Position numbers and translations under genes: made by a program. Positions 52,803-61,018 of a stretch of 64,000 nucleotides of DNA are shown one piece after another; positions within the stretch are counted from its first letter, which is position 1; every line of letters starts with the position of its first letter. The stretch is from CBDCVA01 sp965222935 [NCBI: Candidatus Latescibacterota bacterium]. Lineage in GTDB: Bacteria > Latescibacterota > CBDCVA01. The stretch is from contig CBDCVA010000002.1 of NCBI GenBank assembly GCA_965222935.1, positions 2,046,001 through 2,110,000 of the forward strand, given 5' to 3'. The notes under the pieces were generated by a model. It searched no databases. It was not told the DNA's origin and saw only the letters and a program-made list of their open reading frames with translations.

Positions 52803-55748
52803 TTGCAAACCACGGGTGTCCTTTCGACCGTTCCCAGCGAAAAGACGGGGCCGAGGCGTCTCCCCCCTCAAAAAGGCGAGGTGATCGACCGCTCGACGGC
52901 TTTCACGCTCTCCTTCAATGGCACGGCAGTGACCGCTTACCCGGGCGATACCATCGCCTCGGCCCTGGCCGCTGCGGATGTCAAGGCCCTCAGCCGTTCG
53001 TTCAAGTATCACCGTCCGCGCGGGCTTCTCTGTTGCGCGGGGTACTGCCCCAATTGCCTGGTGCAGGTGGGCGGCGAACCGAACGTGCGCGCCTGCCAGC
53101 GAGGGGCCGAACCGGGCATGGAGGTCCGATCCCAGAACGCTTGGCCGTCGCTCGATCATGACTTGCTTTCCCTGACCCAACTGGGGGCCCGCTTCATGCC
53201 GGTCGGCTTCTACTACAAGACCTTCATTCGCCCCCAGGCGCTCTGGCCGCTCTACGAGCGCGTGCTGCGCCATGCCGCTGGCCTCGGAGAGGTCAATCCC
53301 CATGCGCCGCACGGCATGTTCGACAAGCAGCATCTTCATGCCGATGTCGCCGTGATGGGAGGCGGACCCGCCGGGATCAGCGCGGCGTTGGCCGCTGCCG
53401 AACGGGGCGCACGGGTTCTCCTCTTCGACGAGAATCCGGCCCTTGGCGGCCACCTGCGTTTCACCTCTTCGGCTCGGGATGAGGCCGTCTCTTCCTATCT
53501 GCCCGATCTCCTGTCAGCTATCGAGGGGGAGCCGAATGTCGCGGTCTTCACCGGCACCGCCGTACTCGGTTGGTACCAGGACAACTGGCTTGCGGCCGTC
53601 AGGGGTTCGCGTCTGTTCAAGGTCCGGGCGCGGTCGCTGGTCGTCGCGACCGGAGCCTACGAGACGCCGCTCGTCTTCGATGACAACGACCTTCCGGGCG
53701 TGATGTTGGGGAGCGGCGTGCAGCGTCTCATCCACCTCTACGGCGTCGCACCCGGCGAGCGGGCTGTCGTCGTGACGGGGAACGATGATGGCTGGGCGGT
53801 AGCCGCCGATCTTCATGCTGCGGGCGTGGCCATAGCGGCCATTGCGGACGAGCGCGGCGACCGCTCCACTCCACAGGCCGATGAGTTGGCTCGAGCTGGG
53901 GTTCCGATCTTCTACGGGCATACTGTTGTTGCGGCGCGCGGCTCGGGGTCGGTGAGCGGCGCGGTGATCGCTCCCCTGGACGCTAGCGGCGGAATCAACC
54001 TGGCGGCGACGCAATCACTCGAATGCGATCTCATCGCGATTAGCATGGGTTGGACGCCCGCCACGGATCTGTTCACCATGGCGGGGGGCAAATCGGAGTA
54101 CGACGCGGAGCGGGCTGAGTTCCTTCCCGTGACGTCGCCGCCGGGCCTCTACGCGGCGGGGAGGGCGGCGGGCACGCACGGCGTCGAGGCGCAGACCGCT
54201 GAAGGTCGGATGGCCGGCGCGAACGCAGCCGCGTTCATCGGACTGGGGAACGGGCCGCATCCGGAAGGTGCCTTCGCTCTGCCCCGCCAGAAAGCCCTCG
54301 AACCGCGCCGTACGTCCGCGCGCGTGAGCGTGCCCGGCGAGCGCAAGCGGTTTGTCTGCTTGTGTGAGGATGTCACCGATACCGACCTGGAAACGGCGAT
54401 CGGCGAGGGCTACGACAGTATCGAGCTGCTTAAGCGTTACAGCACCATCTCGATGGGACCGTGCCAGGGCAAGATGTGCTCGATGAACGCCATCGGCATC
54501 TGCGCCCGCGCCATCGGACGGACCGTGGGCGAGACCGGCAGGACGACTTCACGGCCTCCCGTCACGCCTGTGACGCTGGGGGCATTGGCCGGACAGAAGA
54601 TGGAGCCGGTGCAGGTGACCCCTATCCACGGCTGGCATCTGGACCACGGCGCGACGATGATGGCAGCCGGGCTCTGGATGCGTCCGGAGCACTATGGCGA
54701 CCCCGCGGCCGAGGTGCGGGCCGTGCGCGAGCGGGTCGGCCTGATCGATGTGAGTACGTTGGGCAAGCTGGATCTCACCGGCCCCGGCGTGCCCGATCTG
54801 CTTGAGCGCATCTATGTGAACCAGTGGCGCAAGCTCGCCCGTGGAAGGGTGCGCTACGGCGTCATGTGCAACGACGAAGGCGTGGTGCTGGACGACGGCG
54901 TGTGCGCGCACCTGAGAGACGAACTGTGGTACATGAGCACCACCTCCAGTGGCGCAACTGCTATCTATGAGTGGATGCAGTGGTGGCTGCAATCGGGCTG
55001 GGGCGAAGGCGTCCACGTGACGGACGTGACCGAGGCCTATGGCGCCTTCAACCTGGCCGGTCCCCACGCGCGGGCCGTGCTCCAGAAGTTGACGGATCGT
55101 CGCCTGGACAACGACGCCTTCGGCTACATGCGCGTCCGCTCCGCGGAGGTGGCGGGCGCCCCCTGCCGAATCCTGCGCATCGGCTTTACGGGCGAACTCT
55201 CCTACGAGCTCCACTGTCCGTCGGGTTGCGCTCTCGGCTTATGGGAAGACCTGCTGGACGCCGGACATGAGTTCGGCATCGTACCTTTTGGCATCGAGGC
55301 TCAGCGCATCCTCAGATTGGAAAAAGCCCACATCATCGTCGGGCAGGATACCGACGCCATCTCCGATGCGCTTTCGGCCGATATGGCTTGGGCCGTGAAG
55401 TTGAACAAGCCCGATTTCCTGGGTAAGCGCGAGCTCGTGCGGATTGCCGCCGAAGGACCCAAGCAGCGCCTCGTCGGCTTTGTGATGGCTCGTCGGGACG
55501 TCGTCCCCGATGAGGGAATGCAGATCGTCGCGCTCCGATCGAGGGGAAAGCCCGAAATCATGGGTTGGGTTACCTCCAGCCGGTTCAGCCTCACCCTAAA
55601 GGGGGCGATCGGGCTCTGCTGGCTCCCGGCCGACGTGGCTGCTCGTGAGGGCGCACCCTTCACGATTGACATGAATGGCAGCCTCGAAGAGGCCCGCGTC
55701 CATCATGGGGCCTTCTACGATCCCGAAGGGAAGAGGTTGCGGATGTGA
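52803..55748 (+). CDS. soxA: Sarcosine oxidase alpha-like / N-methylglutamate dehydrogenase subunit with two [2Fe-2S]-type cysteine sets
   Basis: A 981-residue multidomain protein from TTG at 52803. In order: a ferredoxin-like domain (about 28-110) with Cys77, Cys82, Cys85 and Cys98 after SFKYHRPRG; an FAD/NAD domain with VAVMGGGPAGISAALAAAE at about 182-200; a BFD-like domain with Cys519-x-Cys521 (VCLCEDVT) and Cys554-x4-Cys559; and a folate-binding GcvT domain (about 600-980) that should accept the oxidised methyl group. In known sarcosine oxidase alpha subunits the cysteines of both small domains are largely lost, so here they point to two clusters and an acceptor other than oxygen. The subunit overlaps the next gene by four bases. 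Confidence 0.87.
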   Translation: MQTTGVLSTVPSEKTGPRRLPPQKGEVIDRSTAFTLSFNGTAVTAYPGDTIASALAAADVKALSRSFKYHRPRGLLCCAGYCPNCLVQVGGEPNVRACQRGAEPGMEVRSQNAWPSLDHDLLSLTQLGARFMPVGFYYKTFIRPQALWPLYERVLRHAAGLGEVNPHAPHGMFDKQHLHADVAVMGGGPAGISAALAAAERGARVLLFDENPALGGHLRFTSSARDEAVSSYLPDLLSAIEGEPNVAVFTGTAVLGWYQDNWLAAVRGSRLFKVRARSLVVATGAYETPLVFDDNDLPGVMLGSGVQRLIHLYGVAPGERAVVVTGNDDGWAVAADLHAAGVAIAAIADERGDRSTPQADELARAGVPIFYGHTVVAARGSGSVSGAVIAPLDASGGINLAATQSLECDLIAISMGWTPATDLFTMAGGKSEYDAERAEFLPVTSPPGLYAAGRAAGTHGVEAQTAEGRMAGANAAAFIGLGNGPHPEGAFALPRQKALEPRRTSARVSVPGERKRFVCLCEDVTDTDLETAIGEGYDSIELLKRYSTISMGPCQGKMCSMNAIGICARAIGRTVGETGRTTSRPPVTPVTLGALAGQKMEPVQVTPIHGWHLDHGATMMAAGLWMRPEHYGDPAAEVRAVRERVGLIDVSTLGKLDLTGPGVPDLLERIYVNQWRKLARGRVRYGVMCNDEGVVLDDGVCAHLRDELWYMSTTSSGATAIYEWMQWWLQSGWGEGVHVTDVTEAYGAFNLAGPHARAVLQKLTDRRLDNDAFGYMRVRSAEVAGAPCRILRIGFTGELSYELHCPSGCALGLWEDLLDAGHEFGIVPFGIEAQRILRLEKAHIIVGQDTDAISDALSADMAWAVKLNKPDFLGKRELVRIAAEGPKQRLVGFVMARRDVVPDEGMQIVALRSRGKPEIMGWVTSSRFSLTLKGAIGLCWLPADVAAREGAPFTIDMNGSLEEARVHHGAFYDPEGKRLRM

Positions 55749-56476
55749 GTTCGCCTCCGGTGAAGTTGACACCCCTGTGCCCCAGCGCCCAACGGTTGGG
55801 GGCGCACTTCATGGAACGGGAGGGCTGGCAGATCCCGGAGGTCTACACGGCGCAGGATGCCGAGGCCGCCACTGCGCGGGAGAGTGTCGCTCTGGCCGAC
55901 GAGACGCCGAACGGTAAGCTCACGGTCGAGGGCCGCGAGGCGGATATCGTCCTGAGCGCAGCGTTCGACCCGCCTGCGCTCGCCATTGGCGAAGGGAAAG
56001 CGGTCGGCTCGGTTCGCATCTATCGTTTGCGGCGGGACCTCTATTTCATCGGCACTCGGCCGGGTCAGGAGATGACCGCGCGAGAAAGGATCACAGCGGT
56101 GGTCGGGCAATCCGACCGCTTCGTCACGGTCACCGACATCACCCACGGACGGGCGGAGATACGGGTGATTGGACCAAGAGCCCCCGAGCTCCTGAGCAAG
56201 GTGTGTGGCCTGGACTTCCATCCCTCGGCATTCGGTGATGGGGAGGCCAAGCAGACGAGCCTCGCCAGGACGACTCAGTTGGTGATCCGCCGCGACATCG
56301 GCCAGCTAGTGGCATACTCGGTCATTGGAGCGCGCTCGCTGGGAGCCTACCTCTGGGAGACCCTCACCGAGGCTGGGCACGAGTGGGGGATCGCCCCGAT
56401 TGGCCGGGCTGCGCTGCACGCACTGGAGGAGGATGGAGCGGGAACGGAAACGCAAGTGGGCCGCGGCGCCTCATGA
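55745..56476 (+). CDS. soxG: Sarcosine oxidase gamma-like subunit
   Basis: A 243-residue protein, GTG start overlapping the alpha-like stop. The GcvT-related fold of the gamma subunit is seen in VGSVRIYRLRRDLYFIGTRPG, DRFVTVTDITHGRAEIRVIG and GAYLWETLTEAGHEWG. The gamma subunit is smaller and non-catalytic in known sarcosine oxidases. It closes the B-D-A-G set. A 165-base gap follows before the GlnT-type gene. Confidence 0.85.
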   Translation: MSSPPVKLTPLCPSAQRLGAHFMEREGWQIPEVYTAQDAEAATARESVALADETPNGKLTVEGREADIVLSAAFDPPALAIGEGKAVGSVRIYRLRRDLYFIGTRPGQEMTARERITAVVGQSDRFVTVTDITHGRAEIRVIGPRAPELLSKVCGLDFHPSAFGDGEAKQTSLARTTQLVIRRDIGQLVAYSVIGARSLGAYLWETLTEAGHEWGIAPIGRAALHALEEDGAGTETQVGRGAS

Positions 56477-56641
56477 CTTGACATCAGCGCTCACGGAGAC
56501 GGTACGGATGTTCTCAACCCGATTGGAATATCTCTTGGGATTTTCGGCTAGCGCACCCGTGCGAGGATAGCAACGGACCGATTATTGGCACCGCCGCTAG
56601 AGATAAGGTAGCCTTCACTGTCAGCGAGGAGGGGACTGTCA

Positions 56642-57976
56642 ATGACGCTGGATCAGGTCAAAGTGCTCGTCGAGGAGAGAGGCATCGAGTTCTTCCTCTG
56701 TTCCTTCGTGGAGATGGGTGGGTTGCCGAAAGCCAAGCTGGTGCCGGCCACGCACCTCGACGATATGGCGGCGGAAGGAGCCGGTTTCGCCGGGTTTGCG
56801 GCGGGGGAGATGGGTCAGGGACCCCACGACCCGGACATGTTGAGCATCCCCGATTTCGATTCGCTCACGATTCTGCCTTGGCGCAAGGACATGGCATGGG
56901 TGGCGGGCAACATCTTCGTTGAAGATAAGCCATGGGACTACTGCCCGCGCACTATCTTGGGGCGCCAGTTGACGAAGGCGCAGGAGAAGGGCTACGTCTT
57001 CAATGTCGGCGTCGAAGCCGAGTTCATGTTGCTAAGACGCGATGAGTCCGGGAACTACGCGCCGTACGACCCGCTGGACGTCCTCGAAAAGCCCTGCTAC
57101 GACCTGGTGACCCTCCACCGCAATCTCGACGTCATGACGATGCTGATCAGGCACATGCAGGAACTGGGGTGGGCCCCCTATGCCAACGACCATGAAGACG
57201 CCAACTGCCAGTTCGAGATCAACTGGCTCTTTTCCGACGCGCTCACCACGGCGGATCGACACACCTTCTACAGGTGGATGGTCAAGGTCAACGCCGAACA
57301 GCACGGCCTCATGGCGACCTTCATGCCCAAGCCTTTCGCGCACCTGACGGGGTGTGGCGCCCACTATCACATGAGCCTGTGGGATGAGGGAAACGCGACC
57401 AATCTCTTCCTCGATGAAAGCGACGAAAACGGTCTGTCGCAGCAGGCCTACTGGTTCATGGGCGGCATCCTCAGGCACGCCAAGGCTCTCGCGGCCGTCA
57501 CCTCTCCACTCGTCAACAGCTACAAGCGCCTGATCCGAGGCGCGCCGCGCTCAGGGGCCACCTGGGCGCCCGTCTACGTTACCTATGGCGGCTCCAATCG
57601 GACGCAGATGATCCGTATCCCCGGACCGGGCCGCATTGAGAACCGCTGCGTGGACGGCGCGGCCAACGCGTACCTCGCCTGCACGGCTATGCTCGCCGCG
57701 GGGCTGGACGGCATCGAGAAGGAGATGGACCCCGGTACGCGCAACGACGATAACCTCTACGAGGTCGCCGAGGGCGAGTTGGAGCGCCGCGGCATCGAGT
57801 TCTTGCCCTCGACCCTCAAGGATGCCCTCGACCGCCTGGAAGAGGACGAGGTCATCATCGAGGCGCTTGGCCGCGAGTACGCCGAGTACTACATCGAGGT
57901 CAAGCGCGAGGAGTGGCGGAGTTATCACCAGAGCATCAGCCAGTGGGAGCTCGACAGGTACCTTCCGGTGCATTGA
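56642..57976 (+). CDS. glnT: GlnT-type glutamine synthetase, probable gamma-glutamylmethylamide synthetase
   Basis: A 444-residue enzyme of the GlnT/GmaS branch. FNVGVEAEFMLL is the first glutamate/metal segment, HEDANCQFEINW and TFMPKPFAHLTGCGAHYHMS are ATP and glutamate sites, and GGSNRTQMIRIPGPGRIENR is the conserved late motif. Its length equals that of characterised gamma-glutamylmethylamide synthetases. It would ligate methylamine to glutamate. Whether ammonia or methylamine is preferred cannot be told from the sequence; the sarcosine-oxidase and glx sets beside it favour methylamine. AGGAGG lies nine bases before the ATG. Confidence 0.88.
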   Translation: MTLDQVKVLVEERGIEFFLCSFVEMGGLPKAKLVPATHLDDMAAEGAGFAGFAAGEMGQGPHDPDMLSIPDFDSLTILPWRKDMAWVAGNIFVEDKPWDYCPRTILGRQLTKAQEKGYVFNVGVEAEFMLLRRDESGNYAPYDPLDVLEKPCYDLVTLHRNLDVMTMLIRHMQELGWAPYANDHEDANCQFEINWLFSDALTTADRHTFYRWMVKVNAEQHGLMATFMPKPFAHLTGCGAHYHMSLWDEGNATNLFLDESDENGLSQQAYWFMGGILRHAKALAAVTSPLVNSYKRLIRGAPRSGATWAPVYVTYGGSNRTQMIRIPGPGRIENRCVDGAANAYLACTAMLAAGLDGIEKEMDPGTRNDDNLYEVAEGELERRGIEFLPSTLKDALDRLEEDEVIIEALGREYAEYYIEVKREEWRSYHQSISQWELDRYLPVH

Positions 57977-58172
57977 TGGCACGAGCAAAAGGCGGGCGTC
58001 GCAGCGTGGATTGCTGCTCCAGTAGTCCAGCGACTGGATCTGAGAGGGACAGCGAGCCCCGTGCGACGCCAAAGGAGGTCTTTCAAAGGGGAACGATAGC
58101 TGTTCTCACCCTTGTGCCGCTCCTTGATGACATCCAGAGGCTCTTCAGATGGAGCCCGGGAGGTACGCGCGC

Positions 58173-59309
58173 ATGAAGATCACCCAGATCGAGACGATCG
58201 CCCTTCTCGACCCCGGAGTAGCGGGCGAGACCCTCGTCCGCGTGCACACCGACGAGGGGATAACCGGGCTCGGGCAGGCGGAATCCCCGTCGCTCGTGAT
58301 CGAGGCCATCGTCAAGTGTCAGGAGGGCCTGGAGGGGCTCCTCGTGGGGGAGGACCCTCTCGGGGTGGAGCGCCTATGGCAGAAGATGTACGCGGCCACA
58401 GGGCTTTTCGGCCGGCGGGGGGTGACGCTCGCGGCCATTGGTGCGGTAGAGACCGCCTTGTGGGACATCGCCGGCAAAGCGCTCGGAAAGCCCGTGCACG
58501 AACTCATCTGGCGCTCGGTCTGTTCAGTGCGGGGGAGCGCCGATCCGGTGGCCTGCGTGGCGCCATACGCCACCGTCTACGGGCCGGGTGAGACGCCGCA
58601 ACAGATGCGAGAGCGCTTTGGCCGGGCTGTGGCCCGGGGTTTCCGCGCCGTCAAGCTTGAGGAGTGGGCGGGGGGGTTCGGCCAGGGCAACCTTGCGACC
58701 GACGTCGCGGTGGCGGAACTGGTGCGCGAGGTCATCGGCGAGGAGCGCGAGCTCTTGATCGACGTGCAGAACCGCTGGGAGGAGGTGGGCCAGGCCATTG
58801 CCACCATCCGCGCGATCGAGCACTGCCGCCCCTACTTCATCGAGGCGCCGCTGCCAGCCGATAACCTGAAGGCCTATGCGCGTCTGGCGGACACGGTCCA
58901 GACGCGCATCGCTGCGGGCGACTGGGGCTTTTCCACGCGCTTCGAGTTCGATGAGTTGATGACTTGCGGCCGAGTGGATGTTGTGCAGCCCTCTTCGGTT
59001 CGCGCGGGCGGCATCAGTGAGATCGTCAAGATAGCGGAGGCGGCTTATCGCCGCGGCCTCCTCTGCGTCCCTCATGCCTGGTGCCACATGGTGGGCGTGG
59101 CGGCCGAGGTGCACCTGGCGGCTGTGCTGCCCAACATGCCCTATATCGAGTACCCCCTCGCCTTCCCCGATTCGCCTATCATCTCCGAGATCTTGGAGCC
59201 GCCGCTGGCGCCCGATGGAGAGGGCCTGATCGAGGTGCCCCAGAGGCCGGGCCTGGGCGTAACGCTGAACGAGGATGTCGTCGAGCGGTTCCGAGTCGAG
59301 CCCTACTAG
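58173..59309 (+). CDS. Mandelate racemase/muconate lactonizing enzyme-family protein
   Basis: A 378-residue enolase-superfamily enzyme from the ATG at 58173, GGGAGG nine bases upstream; a longer start at 58149 is possible. The barrel shows AVKLEEW, the metal aspartate in DVQNRWEEVG, the glutamate in FIEAPLPADN and the third ligand after AAGDWGFSTRF. The C-terminal PHAWCHMVG carries a histidine. It probably dehydrates an acid sugar; the actual substrate is unknown. The ThDP enzyme follows three bases later, so the two should act in one pathway. Confidence 0.87.
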   Translation: MKITQIETIALLDPGVAGETLVRVHTDEGITGLGQAESPSLVIEAIVKCQEGLEGLLVGEDPLGVERLWQKMYAATGLFGRRGVTLAAIGAVETALWDIAGKALGKPVHELIWRSVCSVRGSADPVACVAPYATVYGPGETPQQMRERFGRAVARGFRAVKLEEWAGGFGQGNLATDVAVAELVREVIGEERELLIDVQNRWEEVGQAIATIRAIEHCRPYFIEAPLPADNLKAYARLADTVQTRIAAGDWGFSTRFEFDELMTCGRVDVVQPSSVRAGGISEIVKIAEAAYRRGLLCVPHAWCHMVGVAAEVHLAAVLPNMPYIEYPLAFPDSPIISEILEPPLAPDGEGLIEVPQRPGLGVTLNEDVVERFRVEPY

Positions 59310-59312
59310 CTC

Positions 59313-60908
59313 TTGACGCAAGATCCGGATGCCATGCCCAGAATGACAGGTGGTCAGGCGTTGGTGAGAACGCTCTATCGAGAGGGCGTGCGGGCGGTGT
59401 TCGGCATCCCCGGCGCAGGGCAGTATGAGGCGATCGATGCGCTTTGGGAGGAGCCCCGCATCCGCTATATCTCGGTCCGCCATGAGCAGGCGACCAGCTA
59501 TATGGCCGATGGCTACGCGCGGGCCAGCGGCGAAATTGCGGCGGCCATCGTCGTCCCCGGACCGGGCCTGTTCAACGCCGCGGCGGGCATGGCCACGGCC
59601 TACGCGGTCTCTTCGCCCGTGCTGATGGTGACGAGTGATCACCACGAACGTATAGGCGAGCGGGACGGCGAGATCGCATCGACGCGGCCGATCACCAAGT
59701 GGGTGGGCCGGGCCCGGAGCCCTGCCGAAGTGCCCCAGATCGTCCACGAGGCCTTCCGACGGATGAAGACGGGCCGCCCGCGCCCCGTAGAGGTCGATAT
59801 CCCACACGCGGTGCTGGCTGCTGAGGCGGAAGTCGAACTCGTCGAACCGGTCATCTGCGAGCGTCCTCCCGGCGGTCCGGAGGCCATCGAGCGCGCGGCG
59901 CGCATCCTCCGAGATGCGGAGCGCCCGGTCATCTGGGTCGGCGGCGGCGTCCACCGCTCGGACGCTTCGGGGGTTCTCTTGGCGCTGGCCGAGCACCTCG
60001 GGGCTGCCGTCGTGACGAGCCGCGAGGGCAAGGGCGCCATCTCGGATCGACACCCTCTTTCCCTGGGCATGGCCGAACTCCGCTACGCCCCGCTCAGAGA
60101 ATGGCTGGAGCGGCGCGACGTGATCCTGGCCGTGGGCACCAGGACTGGCTTTGCGGATCGCCTCGGCGCGCAGACGATCATCCGGATCGATGTGGACGAG
60201 GCCGAGATCGCGCGGGAGGACCACCATACCTTCGGCATCCTCGCCGACGCGCGTTGCGCGTTGGAAGCGCTCCATCGTCTCGTCTCGAAGATGACGCCCG
60301 CACGTCCGAGCTGCGCCGATGAACTGAGCGCCATCAACTCGGAGCGGTTCGCGCCGGCATCTCAACTTGAGCCGCAGCATTCGTTCATGCGCGCCATCCG
60401 CGCGGCCATGCCCGATGACGGGATCCTGGTCGGGGGTATGAACCAGATGGGATACTACAGCCGGAACTACTATCCCGTGTATGCGCCCAGGGCGTACTTC
60501 ACTGCATCGCCCTACGGTACGCTCGGTTACGCTTATCCCGCGGCGCTCGGCGCGAAGGTGGCCCGACCCGATAAAGCCGCCGTGTCGATCTCCGGTGACG
60601 GTGGCTTTCTCTACAACGCCCAGGAGCTGGCGACGGCTGTCCAGTACGGAATCAACGCCGTCGTCGTCGTGTTCAACGACAACGCCTACGGCAACGTGCT
60701 CCGCGCCCAGATCGAGAAGTTTGACGGCCACATCTTGGGGACTCAATTGCACAACCCTGATTTCGTGAAGCTCGCCGAGGCGTACGGCGTTTGCGGCCTG
60801 AGAGCGAATAACGCGGACGAACTGGAAGGGTCACTGCGGCGGGTGCTGGCGACGGATGCGCCGGCTCTCATCGAAGTGCCCGTAGGCAGGATGGACCGTG
60901 TCTATTAG
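59313..60908 (+). CDS. Thiamine-diphosphate-dependent enzyme, acetolactate synthase-like
   Basis: A 531-residue ThDP enzyme from TTG at 59313; ATGs at 59334 and 59343 are alternatives. The catalytic glutamate is in SVRHEQATSYMADGYARASG, the middle domain has VIWVGGGVHRSD, and the ThDP-magnesium motif is GDGGFLYNAQELATAVQYGIN with FNDNAYGN. FAD-binding residues of true acetolactate synthase are not obvious. Benzoylformate decarboxylase, oxalyl-CoA decarboxylase and sulfoacetaldehyde-type enzymes share this layout. It is coupled to the enolase-superfamily gene, suggesting joint breakdown of an acid. Confidence 0.86.
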   Translation: MTQDPDAMPRMTGGQALVRTLYREGVRAVFGIPGAGQYEAIDALWEEPRIRYISVRHEQATSYMADGYARASGEIAAAIVVPGPGLFNAAAGMATAYAVSSPVLMVTSDHHERIGERDGEIASTRPITKWVGRARSPAEVPQIVHEAFRRMKTGRPRPVEVDIPHAVLAAEAEVELVEPVICERPPGGPEAIERAARILRDAERPVIWVGGGVHRSDASGVLLALAEHLGAAVVTSREGKGAISDRHPLSLGMAELRYAPLREWLERRDVILAVGTRTGFADRLGAQTIIRIDVDEAEIAREDHHTFGILADARCALEALHRLVSKMTPARPSCADELSAINSERFAPASQLEPQHSFMRAIRAAMPDDGILVGGMNQMGYYSRNYYPVYAPRAYFTASPYGTLGYAYPAALGAKVARPDKAAVSISGDGGFLYNAQELATAVQYGINAVVVVFNDNAYGNVLRAQIEKFDGHILGTQLHNPDFVKLAEAYGVCGLRANNADELEGSLRRVLATDAPALIEVPVGRMDRVY

Positions 60909-60909
60909 G

Positions 60910-60993
60910 TTACGTCCGGAGACGACGCTTCTTCATGCGTGTGCGCCTGCGGTTCTCGTCATGCGAATTGGGAACGATGTTGGGCGCTTCCAT
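60910..60993 (-). CDS. Possible 27-residue arginine-rich peptide after nrfA
   Basis: A short frame on the minus strand, from ATG 60993 to TAA 60910-60912. It begins MEAPNIVPNSHDENRRR and ends RMKKRRLRT, with strongly basic residues at the end. GCGAGGCGG lies about nine bases before the ATG, 25 bases past the nrfA stop. Too short to place in a family; it could be chance. Confidence 0.22.
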   Translation of the reverse strand: MEAPNIVPNSHDENRRRTRMKKRRLRT

Positions 60994-61018
60994 GAAGCGT
61001 TGCCGCCTCGCTTGAGCG

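Noticed and set aside
58524-60752. Very long minus-strand open frame (742 codons) opposite the enolase-superfamily and ThDP genes
   Set aside because: It is antisense to two well-recognised enzymes with motifs in place, is rich in Arg/His/Asp, and has no domain I recognise. Such shadows are common at high GC.
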